Below are positions 35,772 to 45,705 of a stretch of 45,705 nucleotides of DNA, piece by piece. Each line of letters starts with the position of its first letter. The first letter of the stretch is position 1. Location of the stretch: NCBI GenBank assembly GCA_015680685.1, contig MNCI01026259.1:422137-467841 (forward strand), in the 5' to 3' direction. Made by a program: the position numbers and the translations under genes. The notes under the pieces were generated by a model. It worked only from the letters and a program-made list of their open reading frames with translations. It was not told the DNA's origin and did no database searches. This DNA comes from Gnetum montanum (taxonomy: Eukaryota > Streptophyta > Gnetopsida > Gnetales > Gnetaceae).

Positions 35772-35930
35772 ATGGTGGCCATCGGTATCGATTTGGGTAC
35801 AACAAAGTCTTCGTATGCAATGGCACCACCACTAACATCATTTTCAGTGAACAGGGCGACGCTAAGACACCATCCATGATGGCATTCACACAGGACAAAG
35901 GACTGCTCTGTGTAATACATGGAAATTTCA
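35772..35930 (+). pseudogene. HSP70 N-terminal fragment
   Basis: HSP70 chaperones bind ATP through an actin-like domain that starts with a phosphate-binding loop. The ATG at 35772 opens M-V-A-I-G-I-D-L-G-T-T, the family's first ATP-binding motif. A one-base frame change near 35815 leads to N-I-I-F-S-E-Q-G-D-A-K-T-P-S-M-M-A-F-T, matching the usual I-I-A-N-D-Q-G-N-R-T-T-P-S-x-V-A-F-T. Only about 50 codons remain of a protein of around 650. The stretch contains CG dinucleotides and a TTAAATAAAA element about 40 bp upstream, so it looks like a piece of a host gene with its 5' flank, moved here and broken. Confidence 0.75.
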
Positions 35931-36660
35931 GTTTTTGGGGTTGGACATCCAGGATTTCAACAATCATCAATCTTCTTCTACTGGGAATGTGAAAATAACT
36001 TCCCTGCAAAAACTTTCTTTGGGAATCTACTATAGTAGCCTATCTACATTCCTCAATCAGCAACAACGGCTCCACCGTGCTTTTCTCCGTAGAAAAACAC
36101 AGACAAATCGGCGCGTGTTGTTATTGGTTCTTCTTCTTCCTCGTCGTCGAGGAAATTTAGCAACAGAACACTTCTAAGGTCATCATCATGTGCTTATTAT
36201 TCTTCTTCTATTCATGGCCAGAAAATTATCAAACATGTCTTCGACTCTTCGAAGTACCGTGCTTTCTGCGAGCGATGGGCCATGTTTGTGATGCCTACTC
36301 AATGTTATGGAAGATTCAATGGAAAATCAGTGATTGAAAAATGTCAGAAGAGTAGCGTTAATAATGTTGGTGCAGATGGAGGTCTAAAGGATGGGAGTAC
36401 AAGCAACATGCTCTTATTTGCACAGTAAAAATCAAAATAGAAACTATGACAGCATGGCAAAGATTTTTGCCTACTAGTCCAAGGCAGAGTAGTGGCAGTG
36501 AAATGGAGGCCAAGCAATGGTGGAGGGTTTTGAAAATGTGACGACAAATGGTGGAGAGTTACAAGTGGTGAAGTGCAACTTTTTGGTCTTACTACTAAGT
36601 ACCAGAAAGGAGGGCATTCGCTGCTACGCTCAATGCAAGATGCATAAATATTACACACTC
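35931..36660. other. CG-containing sequence after the HSP70 fragment, unassigned
   Basis: It is less AT-rich than its surroundings and contains CG sites (for example 36060-36160 and 36240-36280), so it is probably host-derived rather than old transposon. One plus-strand frame at about 36180-36420 reads S-S-C-A-Y-Y-S-S-S-I then a lysine-containing stretch and F-C-E-R-W. I recognise no family. Minus-strand ORFs at 35570-36009 and 36344-36658 appear to be shadows. Confidence 0.3.
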
Positions 36661-36925
36661 CTATGATTACTATCTTTATTCCTATGATTCAAATAAAATA
36701 TTTTATGATTTAAAAAGGAAAAGATAGTTATGAAATATTTTTGTAACATCCTATAAAAGGAGACATTTGGCTATTATTCCTATGGAAGTTGTAACTTCCT
36801 ATGATAATTACAACTATAATATTTATAATTAATTTTCATTTGGATTATCATGAAGACACTTGTCAACTGTAGCCTTTTTTGATCTCTATGGTGGTTACAA
36901 CCATCCAAGATTTTTTGTAACTTAC

Positions 36926-36997
36926 CTAACTTGTTGGGCAAGTAACCTCCTAACTTGTTGGGCAAGTAATCTCCTAATTGGTTGGACAAGTTACTTG
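36926..36997 (+). repeat. Three 24-bp tandem repeats
   Basis: Units start at 36926, 36950 and 36974 with the core CTAACTTGTTGGGCAAGTAA; the third is diverged. CTTACCTAAC at 36921-36930 is repeated inverted as GTTAGGTAAG near 37006-37015, so the block can fold back on itself. It lies about 60 bp upstream of a TATA box. Confidence 0.8.
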
Positions 36998-37056
36998 GAA
37001 GAGAAGTTAGGTAAGATATTTTTGAATATGTAGCTTACCTAACTACCTTTGAACCC

Positions 37057-37065
37057 TATAAAAAG
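37057..37065 (+). promoter_or_regulatory. TATA box, LTR-like region
   Basis: TATAAAAAG in the context CCCTATAAAAAGG, a strong plant TATA box, located just after the tandem and inverted repeats. Confidence 0.5.
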
Positions 37066-37662
37066 GCTTCAGGGGTCAAGGAGGATAGAGGGAGGTCTCA
37101 CACATCACACTTGGGATCTTGGAAGATTTGTAAAGAAGATTGCTTGTAAGATGGCTTGCTAAAGGAAAGATTTCAGCCTCTTTGTCATAGTTCTGTGAGT
37201 TATGTTTTTCATTTTTTATTTTGTTTAAATTGTTTAGCTAGTGGTTTAGATAGTATCATCCTTGGCAAATAATTTTGGGATTTTTAGATTGCTCTTATTG
37301 TTTTTGTTCTATGATTGAAAATTTCTATTAAAATTTTTCCATAGAAGCGCTTGTGTTTGAAAGCCTTAAGAGCATTTTAGTAGTAAATTTAGTTATTGTG
37401 CAACGTATAAGAACCGCTATTGGGATTGTTGTAGAAGAGCCTCTACTTGTAGTCATGCCGTTGAACAATTCAATAGTCAAGAGGGTTCAGAAAATCTTTG
37501 GTATTTTGATGGGACCAGAATAGCTTCTTTTTATCTTTAAAGTGAATTTCCATGGTATTTCAATAAAAAATTGTCAATTCTTTCAAAGGTTCTGTTGAAT
37601 GCAATCGTTGACATCTATTATCTAGCCAAAATAGAGTCTCGTACGTGGTAGTTTATGCAACA

Positions 37663-38254
37663 TTTTTTGGTAGCATAGTAGGATCATCTTGAAGAAATTG
37701 CTTGTTTGAGCCTTGGAAGTTTGAACAATTCATATATATTGAATTTGGAATAGCTTTATTGTGAAGTGTTTACTCATGTCATTTTACCTTGTTCAAATAT
37801 TTGAGGTCCACACAAATCTGCTTTCTTTTCTGTCTATTTCCATCGAATCTTGCTCTATTTCTAGTTTTCTTGTGGAACTATCTCTTTCTTTAGGGAAAAT
37901 TAGGAGTAGATTTGCGGAGTTGTACTCAAATGTTTTTGCAAAATTTTATTTGTTACAAGTAGGTATTATAAGAACCACGTAGACTAGGCAATTGAACAAA
38001 ATAGGAACTCTAAAAAACTCACAGTACTTGGCAAAGTTGGCTAAATCTCTTTAAAGTAAGTCATTTGTAGTTTACAGACAACACAATTGTTTCATATTTC
38101 ACAACCACACACCGCAATAGCACACACACATACTCACATTAACTACTGAGTTTATTTGGAGGTATCTAGGCCTTGGTGTTGCTAGAGACTAGCATGCACC
38201 TAAATCCTGTTCGAAGACACTCGTTGGCGGTCGTGTCCTAAACAGTCGCCAACA
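37663..38254. other. Unassigned sequence ending in a CG-rich inverted repeat
   Basis: Mostly AT-rich, with the ORF at 37761-37982 showing no domain. At 38222-38254 GTTGGCG and CGCCAAC face each other across about 17 bases, and the end CGCCAACA directly abuts element D at 38255. A terminus of the form TGTTGG...CCAACA is usual for LTRs, so this may be the end of an element that truncated D. The other end was not found. Confidence 0.35.
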
Positions 38255-40771
38255 GGTTTAATCTGTGCTATTGGCATCTACCCACCAGTTGTACATTATC
38301 CTATCATTCTTACACTTTTTCTATACATGGTTGAACGTGATGGTGTTTTCATCAAAGTCCCCTCTTAACTATTGATACACAACAGTTCTGATTTGAGGAC
38401 TCTTGGTGAATTTGTCCAAAGTAATTTGAGCCACTACCAAGATTTGATTATTGATGATCAAGCCCTAATCATTGACCTTGTACCTACAAGAATTTGTAAA
38501 ATCAATGAAGTTAGGGAAGGTAATCAAGCCAAAAGCATAAAAGCATTACAATAACCATGTTTACCAATTGTAGATGGTACATAGTGCTGAGCAAGATTTG
38601 GAATAATGTGTGGGCACTATGTGCCACAACTAGATTATTATCAATGTTATACAGACTATACTTTGGCATCATCCAGATCTCTAAAATGTAACATGGACTT
38701 ATGACATTTTCTAGTTCCCTTGTACTATTAGGAAGTGACCTATTAGTAATGTATCTAGCAATCAGGCTGGATGCTCAAGGCAACAGGGTCTCCATAACAA
38801 CCCTAGCTACATCTATGGACAAGTGTGACCACAGCATCATACTGAAGTTCCTAAGAAGATAGGCAAGGAATTCTCTTTCCCCAAGCTAGAACCACAACAA
38901 GAGCTTCCTGAAAGGCATGTCATGTGATGGGGTGTTGGTCTTAGGATGACCAATGTAGCACAAGATACCAACTAGCTCCACTATGATGAGGATAGGCCTC
39001 AAAAAGACCTTGCATGAAGCAAAGCATAAAAATGTTATGATCGATTAAAATTACTTATCAAACTTAGATAAAACATCCTAATCAAAAGTGAAATTAGCCA
39101 CTATAAAAAGTTCTAAGGTGTTTATCTAAATTAGCCTAAGTAATTCCATAAGAAAACATTATTACAACCTTGCATAACCTTACATCATGACCAATTGGAA
39201 TTTCTTAGAAAATTTAGAAAAAATTTTCTAAGTTAGAAGTGAAATTAGCCTTTGTAAAAAGCTCTTATATGTTTATCTTAATTAGCTTAATAAATTCCAT
39301 AAAAGCATTATAACCATATTTTATAGTCTTTGTAGCTAAAATTTCATAGCCTAAAACTATGTCTTAGTCTAAATTATGCATAAATTTGAAAAAAGTAGGC
39401 ATAAGTTTAGAAAAAAATCTAAATTATGTAAAGCACACATAAATTTGGAGAAAGCATCTAAACTATGTAGAAATTTAGAAAAATCCATGTAGCCATAGTA
39501 AAAGCTTATTTAAAATATAAAAAGCTTTTACTCTTCTTGAAAAAGAAAAATTAAGCATTAATTTTACATGTTCATAAAAGAAAAACATGAGTTATACATA
39601 TTAAAAACATAAGTTACATATATCAACCACTTCTATTTCCAAATGGGTAATGTACTACAACCATGATTTTTTGTTGTGTTCACATAGCCATAACCAAACA
39701 ATTCATAAAAAAGTTTTTTTGAGCTTCAAACAAAGTGATTCTTCCACTATTTGAAAGATAAAATTGAGCACTATGCAACCATGCCTAGAAAAAATTCAAA
39801 ACATTTTCCATTTATGGAGAAAAAATTTGTCAATTTGGACAATAATCCAAAAATGGCACAAACATCCTTATTACACATGCTTAATAAAGAATTCATAAAA
39901 AAAAATTTTTAAATCTGATTGAAGTGATTCCACATTTATTACAGAGCTGATGCCAATGCCTATCTAGTCATGACTAGAAAATAGCCAAAACCATTGCCAT
40001 TTCCATAGAAAAAATTTGCAAAATTACATAAAATTACAAAAGCAGCAAAAATAACCTAACTACGCAACATTAGGAAAAAAATCATAACTTCTTCATTTCA
40101 AGGTTAAATTAAATAAGATAATAACCATCAAAAATATTAAATGAAGGGCTAAAAACCAATAACATGAAATTTTAAAAAATTTTACTATTATGATAAGGAA
40201 AAATACACAACATTTGTTGCTTTTTTGTACTAAAACTTCAAAAACCTCAAAATCTAGATTTCATATAGCCATAGAAATAATTGAAATAGCCAAAAACATT
40301 GAAACCCATTAAAATTCACATCAAAATAATAGGGTAGGATTTTGTTAAAATTTAATTTTGATGAATCCTAAAGCCTAGATCTAAAAAAAGTGGCTGCATC
40401 GCAAAATTTTGAGAAAAAAGCATGAAACAGCAAGGCTATTTTCAAAATCAAATCTATGAAAGCTAAAGCAATGAAACAACTATAGATCTACATGGAAGTA
40501 GCAAAAATAGATGGGATTTCATCAAAATTCCATTTTAATCCCTCCAAAAAAATAGATCTGAGAAAAATAACCTTAACACATAAGAATAAAAAAACTAGAA
40601 AAAACCACAAGAAACAAAGGCAAAAATAGGTAGAAATACCTACCTTGGTGTAGCAACAAAAGAATCTTGGATGAAGATGGACCTATGTACATCTTCTAGA
40701 TCTCAAGCATGTTCATCCCCCTTTTGAATCACTAGGTTTTGGCTCTTTAATCCACATTACTTTGATGCCAT
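38255..40771 (-). pseudogene. Antisense gene of element D, 5' exons only
   Basis: Exon 1 (40771-40644, 128 bp) starts M-A-S-K and ends before GTAGGT in the same phase as exon 1 of A and C. Exon 3 (38483 to the truncation at 38255) has G-L-I-x-N-x-Q, A-Q-I-T-L, D-F and W-W at the same spacing as element C exon 3, and a TTCTTGTAG acceptor at the same place. Exon 2 ends at 38565 with T-I-Y-N before GTAAAC, as in C; its start is unclear. A further minus-strand frame at about 39030-38570 is open for some 150 codons with only two stops. It may be an extra exon, but it is in a different phase from the T-I-Y-N ending. Exons after 3 are lost. The function is unknown. Confidence 0.6.
39031..40643 (-). 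other. AT-rich interval, probable intron of the element D antisense gene
   Basis: It lies between exon 1 and the next readable exon. It carries loosely repeated A-rich blocks with CATTTCCATTTATGG and CCATTTCCATAGAAAAAATT-like pieces near 39800 and 39995. It resembles intron 1 of C in style. No gene is seen. Confidence 0.35.
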
Positions 40772-41199
40772 GGTAGGCTCAATGCTATGAATGGCTGGAA
40801 ACTAAAGAGGATGAGAGATCAATGCTAGCAATGAGGAAGGTGGAAGGCTTCCATGCTAAGAATTGTTTGTTGCTACCATGAGAACCTCTAATAGAGAGCT
40901 CTCCTCCAATGTGTTGTTGCTATAGAATAACAATTGTTATCAAAACTTGCAAAAGTTGATATATAAAACTCATCTAAAACCTAAACGCACACCTTGGAAC
41001 CCTAGCTGCCAATTCAGTGCACCATAATTGAGAGTGCCCTAAAGTAAAGGGTGGGAAAGTTTAGTTCACTTTGGTTTTGGATGGGAAACAACTTTATTTT
41101 TCAAAATTTTAAATTTTTGAATTATGGGCCCCATCTTATGCCTTGATTCTTAACCAAAACTTACATTAACATTGAGATTTTTTCTCATTTTGACTCTTA

Positions 41200-44100
41200 A
41201 AACATTATGGCAACCTTAACCCCATGCATCCACACTAGGAATAACATTCCTAACATGGAAACCTACCTATTATTTTACAAATTCATTAGAATTATAAATA
41301 GTTTTCTATTTTTGGTAATCCAAACCTATCTTTGTCAACCCCAAATTTCCAAAAGTGTGTAAGACATGAGCAAGGCTAAGAACCATGGATTTCCACATTG
41401 AGCCAATAGTGCCCAAAATGGAAGAAGGGGGCTAACATTCACTCTTACTTCCCAAAACCCATCTAGTGCAAGTTTGAGCCCAAAGTGGACCCCACCTGAC
41501 CTAGAACCCCTTCGAGCATCTCTAGCAACCTTAGAATCCCATCAAAACTAGTTGAAATCTAGGATTTGATGTTTTCCATGATGAGGGAGGCTTCTTCCAT
41601 ACTTAGACTCTCACCCTTAGCATTTATAGATAAGGGGAAGAAAAAAATGACCTAATGACCATTTCTTGATGCCTAGTAACCCCTAGACCTTGTCAAAACC
41701 CTCTAGAGCTTCCAAAAGCCTCAAAATTGGTCAAATATGGCACAAAAATAATATCCCCCTCTCATTCAAACTAGGGACACCATGAAAAACATGGAAAAGA
41801 GGGGAGAAGATTGAATGAGACACTTATAAGCCTCCAAATTATCAAATCTTAACATCTAACATTGATCGTTGACAACGGCAACCCCAGAGGTTGACATGCA
41901 TGGGTGATCAGCTATCGATTTAGCATAGATCTCACTTTCTTGATTGCGGGAGACCTCTTCCATGTTGAGCCTTCCACCCTTATCATGGAAGAAAGGATGG
42001 ATGCTTGAAATCCCGCTCACAACATCAAAAATGACAAGATCTTGACCTTAGACACTGATGGCCAGCACTAACAACCCTACAAACACTCATGCTTAGCCAG
42101 ATTGATCATAAAATGGTTTAAAAGATTTTTCCAAAATTTTCCATGTTGACTATGGAAGCCTTAATGTGGAAAAATTGGAAAAGCCAAAAAATTACCTAAT
42201 TACCCTTGAAATAACCAAAATTTATCAAGTATTAGTATTCAATGCTAGTAATCTTAGAAGCCTACATCCATAACCGATAGTGATCACAAAGTGGCAAAAT
42301 GCATTTTCCAAAATTTTCCACAATAAGCATGGAAGTCCTAGCATGGAAAAAGAGGGGGAAGCCAAAAATTTTCCTAATGACCCTTGAAATAGCCAAATTT
42401 TAATATCAAGTATTAGTAATTGACACTAACAACCTTAGAAGCCTACATGCATAACCAAAAGAGATCACAAAAGGCTAAAAAGCTTTCCCCCTAATTGTCC
42501 ACACTAATCATGAAAGCCTCAATGTGAAAAAATTTGGGAAAGCCAAGAAACCACTCATTGGCTTCAAAATAGCAAAATTTTAACACCGGGCATTTACCAT
42601 CATCACTAGGAACCTTAGGGACATGCATGCATGAACAAAAATGAGGCAAAAAGGTAAAAATCTATTTCCCCCTAGTTTTCCACACTAAGCATACTATTCC
42701 CAACGTGGAGAAAGATGGGGAAGCTCAACAACCACTTGGAAAACCTATAAACTAACTAGTTTTAACTCCAAACCCTTATCTTCAACCCTAGTAGTCCCCA
42801 AGGCTAGCATGCATGGTCAATTGAAGTTAAAACTAGGCTAGATCTAAGTTTTATGATGTCTCCACATTGAGAATATCACCCTCCATGCTGCTTAGTATGG
42901 AAATTAAGAGGGAGACCCATTTGAGATCCATAGCTACCATAGAAAAACATTAACTAAACTTGCATGCACTCTAGGACTGTATTAACATCGTTTGAAGCTT
43001 TCACACATTAAGAAACTAATGTTAGAAAGGAAAAAATTGATTCCCCCTAGTTTTCCACACTAAGAAACCTAGCCCCAACATGGAGAAAAAGGGGGAAGCT
43101 GAAAAAATACTTAGAAGTATCCAAAATAATGAAATTTAATACAAAACCCTAGTCCTCAACACTAGTAGCCCCGAAGGCTAGCATGCATAGACGATTGAGG
43201 TCAAAATTGGCCTAGATCTAAGTTGCATGGTTCTTCCACACTAGGAACTTCTTTTTCCATGCTAATGATAGTATCCCAACATGAAAAATCAAGGGGGAAC
43301 TTGTTTGAAGCTTCAAAACACCTTAGAATGACATTAAATGACCTTTCATGCACCCTAGAACCCTAGTAGTAGCTATTAGAGCCCTTAACATTTACTAGAT
43401 TGATCCCAAATGGTCAAAAAGAGGTTCCCCCTAGTTTTCCATGATTATTTCTCCATTCCCAGCATGGAAAAAGATGAGGAATCCAAAAAAACCACTTAGG
43501 AATATCCAAAATAGCTAAAATTTGACATGGAGCCATAGCCCTTGACCCTAGTAACTCTTGGAGGTAACATGCATGGTTGATTATGATTTGAATTGGCCTA
43601 GATCTAGGATTATTGATTCGTCCATGTTAGATTAACTTCCCTAGCATAGAAACAAGGGGAAAAAGCTACTTTTTCACTTTCTGAGGTAATATTGCACTCC
43701 TAGAAGCCAAAGATCTACACTGGAGAATCTCGAGACCTCATAGCCTTAAGATTTTTCTTGTTTGACCCCATTCTAATCTCCAAAACCCATTCCCCCCATT
43801 TTTCCATGTTGGAGTAACTCCCCTAGCATGGAAATAGAGAAGGAAGACCTTAAGTACCCTTAAATAGCCTTCAAATGTTTATCAAATCAATCAGAAACTT
43901 GCAGAATTGAAGTCTACAATTCTAAGGGCCTAGAAGCCTAGCAAATGTGTGCCCAAATCACTATAAATTCATAAAATAAGTGTCCACATATTTTTCCATG
44001 CTGAGGATATTGTACCTAGCTTGGAAAAAAGGGGGAAGCAATTTTGACACCTATTGACACTCAAAATGGCCTCAAATTACCTCAAAATGAAGCCGAGAGA

Positions 44101-44420
44101 TGCATAAGTACTAGATCTAAACTCTAGCTACCTGTTTGATCATATTTGACTTTATTTTTGCTTTGATTTTGGTCCTCCATGATAAACCCCTTATTTTCCA
44201 TGTTGGCTAGCATGGAAACAAGGTGGGGAAGGTTTCATAACTTGCTTTTTTTATGTTTACAAATCTCCGGAGTGCTCAATTTTGTTGGATATGATTTTGC
44301 ACTACCTTGGGAAGGTCTTGGAACCTTAATTTTGGACCTCTAAGCATCTAAAAACCTATTTTCCATAGTTTCTACACTAAGGTTCCCTATTTCCATGCTA
44401 ATCCTAGAGTGAAAACCTCA
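41200..44420. repeat. Array D: ~190-bp repeats with a different hairpin sequence
   Basis: Some seventeen units follow near 41215, 41390, 41590, 41755, 41950, 42130, 42310, 42485, 42665, 42860, 43043, 43230, 43420, 43615, 43790, 43990, 44185 and 44360, spaced about 175-200 bp. Arms are built on TTCCCCCTAGTTTTCCA and TGGAAAAAGAGGGGGAA. In the unit at 43041-43097 the two 17-base arms pair at about 14 positions. The words differ from arrays A and C, but the plan and period are the same. There is no coding sequence. Confidence 0.7.
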
Positions 44421-44949
44421 AAACACTTGATTTTTGGGTCCAAACAGCCCAGAAATAGCCCTAATTGTTGCCTAAACTCACCTAATAGCCCTATAGCCTC
44501 AAAACGTGGCCCACTAAGGCCTAAACCTAGCAAAAATGTAACAATTTTTTGCCTATATTAATCAAATTTTATCATATATAACCTTTTTTGCTTGATTTTT
44601 GGCTTATTATGTAATGTTTGGCCTTGTTTTTGGACTTATGTTTCCTTGTTGATCTTATTAAGCTTCTATGGCCTTTATACAACCTTATATTTTCATTGTT
44701 TATCTTATTTTAGTTCTATTTTCCTTTTTTTGGCCTTTAAATGGTATCAAATAGTGGGGTTTGACCTTCCCTAACCACTATTTAACACCATATGACCATG
44801 GCATGCTAAGGCCTTAAACTGGCATCATAGTCCATCAAGACTCTAAACTGGCATCATGGTTCACTAAGGCCTAAAACTAGAAAAATTTTGGCCTTTATTG
44901 ATCATTTGTACCCTTATACTTACCCTTGTTTGACATTTATATTATCTTT
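44421..44949 (+). other. Pyrimidine-rich spacer of element D
   Basis: It carries the vocabulary seen upstream of pol in the other elements (TTGGCCTT, TTGACC). Three diverged copies of a unit of about 35 bp with ACTGGCATCAT and CTAAGGCCT occur at about 44795-44880. The ORF at 44592-44774 is a T-rich chance frame. Confidence 0.45.
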
Positions 44950-44973
44950 GTTGGATACCCATTCTATGTAATC
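44950..44973 (-). pseudogene. Inverted RT snippet in element D
   Basis: These 24 bases agree at 22 positions with 4841-4864, which is the plus strand of element A's minus-strand RT. Relative to the rest of element D this small RT piece (around the E-W-V motif) is therefore inverted. The sequence right after it matches the region just before the second RNase H of C. Confidence 0.5.
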
Positions 44974-45495
44974 TATATTTGGCCCCATTATGTCTCTCAA
45001 TCCTCAACAAAAGGTCAATCTATAGTCATACAACTTATGGTTTCACCTATTAATGACGAAGAATCCATAGACCTTGAGTTCCCTGATGAACACATTAATG
45101 CAGTTAGCCAAGTGCTTAAGGGTTATGAGGAAGTCATGAACTTTGAAAAAGCTTCAATTACCCATGGGACTAATGCTAATTCCATCGTAACATTCCCATT
45201 TGTTGAGATTCAATCCTTTGCCTATTTTTTTTGGATTCCCATGTATCAACAACATAGTGGAATATGAGGGTTTGATTAGAGGAATAATGGTAGCTTGTGA
45301 CCTAAAAATTAGATTCCATGCCGTCAAAGGAGATTCACAACTCATGGTTAACCAAGTAACCAAAGTCTATGCATGCAAAGCTAATCACTTATGGCCTTAC
45401 TATGACATGGGGAAATAGTTATTACAATAATTCATAGATGTTGATGTCCAAAAAATCCCTAAAAATGAAAATTCCATATCTAATGCAATTGCAAC
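44974..45495 (+). pseudogene. pol: Element D second RNase H domain (frameshifted)
   Basis: Similar to 30680-31215 of C: an H-Y/I-S-Q-like approach, then I-D-L-E-F-P, N-F-E-K-A-S and H-G-T-N-A-N (45060-45185). A one-base frame change in the T run near 45225 leads to N-N-I-V-E-Y-E-G, G-D-S-Q-L-M-V-N-Q and Y-A-C-K-A-N (45250-45390). The G-D-S-Q and N-Q residues are intact here, whereas element C has a stop at the same N-Q glutamine. It ends in N-A-I-A-T where the LTR fragment begins. Confidence 0.75.
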
Positions 45496-45705
45496 TGATG
45501 AGTGGCGAGGTACCCCTACACTCCACCATACGAAACGAGCGTACACGCGCGATCTGGTCGAACTCCGCAGACTAAATGCCTTAATGCCACAAGAAACACT
45601 TGGGGTTAATCGTTCGTTGTCTTCCCAGGCTTGCTTGTAAGTGTCACGGTGTATGGTTAAGCAAGTCTGAGGTATGTGATTTTTTTGGTATTTTTGGCTT
45701 ATCTT
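45496..45705 (-). repeat. LTR fragment, 3' part (minus orientation)
   Basis: This is the reverse complement of 148-357 with about six or seven differences. Its terminal TGATGAG at 45496 directly follows GCAAC of element D. In element C the pol frame continues from the matching GCAAC (31208-31212), so the insertion point in D is exact. It is CG-rich like its partner. The rest of the element lies outside the window. Confidence 0.65.

Larger units (their letters stand above)
36661..37662 (+). repeat. LTR-like promoter region of an unrelated element
   Basis: The region has a TATA box at 37057-37065, three 24-bp tandem repeats just upstream, a second TATAAAAG near 36755, and a T-rich downstream part. 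It ends in TGCAACA at 37656-37662. Shortly after comes TGGTAGCATAG (37668), which resembles the TGGTATCAGAG initiator-methionine primer site of many plant LTR elements at most positions. The left end was not found. It is suggestive only. Confidence 0.35.
38255..45495 (+). mobile_element. Element D: Tat-like retrotransposon remnant
   Basis: In plus orientation the order is antisense gene fragment (38255-40771, minus), hairpin array (about 41200-44420), pyrimidine-rich spacer, a small inverted RT piece, then the end of RNase H and the second RNase H. gag, protease, most of RT and the integrase are missing. The left end abuts the CG-rich terminus at 38254. On the right the young LTR fragment begins at 45496, in the middle of the pol frame. 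Confidence 0.7.

Noticed and set aside
35570-36009. Minus-strand ORFs of 116-117 codons over the HSP70 fragment
   Set aside because: They overlap a recognisable HSP70 motif on the plus strand and show no domain; they are shadows.
36344-36658. Minus-strand ORF of 104 codons
   Set aside because: No recognisable motif, no splice or regulatory context, and biased composition (P, S, L); treated as chance.
38200-38260. Helitron 3' end (short GC-rich hairpin near an element border)
   Set aside because: No CTRR at the expected distance after the hairpin and the border fits a CCAACA LTR-type end better.
1-45705. A giant DNA transposon with 210-bp terminal inverted repeats spanning the window
   Set aside because: The inward ends are LTR-like (CA), the right copy interrupts the pol frame of element D at a simple insertion site, and the interior is four separate elements. 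Two opposite LTR insertions explain it better.

Overview
This window looks like intergenic DNA from a large plant genome, most likely a gymnosperm; species and chromosome cannot be read from it. No intact host gene is visible. Nearly everything is old LTR-retrotransposon sequence of one Ty3/gypsy lineage. The lineage resembles Tat/Ogre: a gag with a C-x2-H-x4-H-x4-C knuckle, a DD-type protease, an RT with YVDD, a second (archaeal-type) RNase H after the RT-RNase H, an integrase, and a very large size. The interior is strikingly poor in CG and its reading frames are full of stops, as expected of long-methylated, deaminated repeats.

Layout. Positions 1-357 and 45496-45705 are two fragments of one young, CG-rich LTR in opposite orientation (about 97% alike over 210 bp). 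Element A (about 1000-9900, minus strand) keeps its 3' UTR, pol, a hairpin-repeat array and the first exon of an antisense gene. 9900-12878 is AT-rich and unassigned. Element B (minus) is a truncated pol at 12879-13908 plus spacer; it is split at 14648/35121 by element C. Element C (14649-35120, plus, 20,472 bp) is complete in layout: 5' LTR, decayed primer-binding site, gag, protease, antisense gene, hairpin array, pol, 3' UTR, 3' LTR, with a decayed 5-bp target duplication (ATAGG/ACAGG). B resumes at 35121-35700. An HSP70 N-terminal fragment (35772-35930) and an unrelated LTR-like stretch (about 36660-37662) follow. Element D (38255-45495, plus) keeps the antisense gene, a hairpin array and the second RNase H, and has lost most of pol.

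The most interesting structure lies between protease and RT in these elements. Element C carries an antisense gene there that can be read as eight exons (21106-25658, minus strand). Exon phases are compatible throughout, the total is 2709 bp, and I see no frameshift, but there are about 30 in-frame stops. Its first exon has matching length and phase in A (125 bp), C (125 bp) and D (128 bp), and its third exon is recognisably shared by C and D. I do not recognise the protein. Next to it, each element has an array with a period of roughly 190 bp in which every unit holds an imperfect inverted repeat of about 50-60 bp. A and C share arm sequences, while D has different arms on the same plan. A 3' splice-site-like sequence is kept at the start of pol in A, B and C. 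This suggests that the sense transcript removes the whole spacer as an intron, so that the antisense gene and hairpin array would sit inside it. All of this is hand reading without alignments or expression data.
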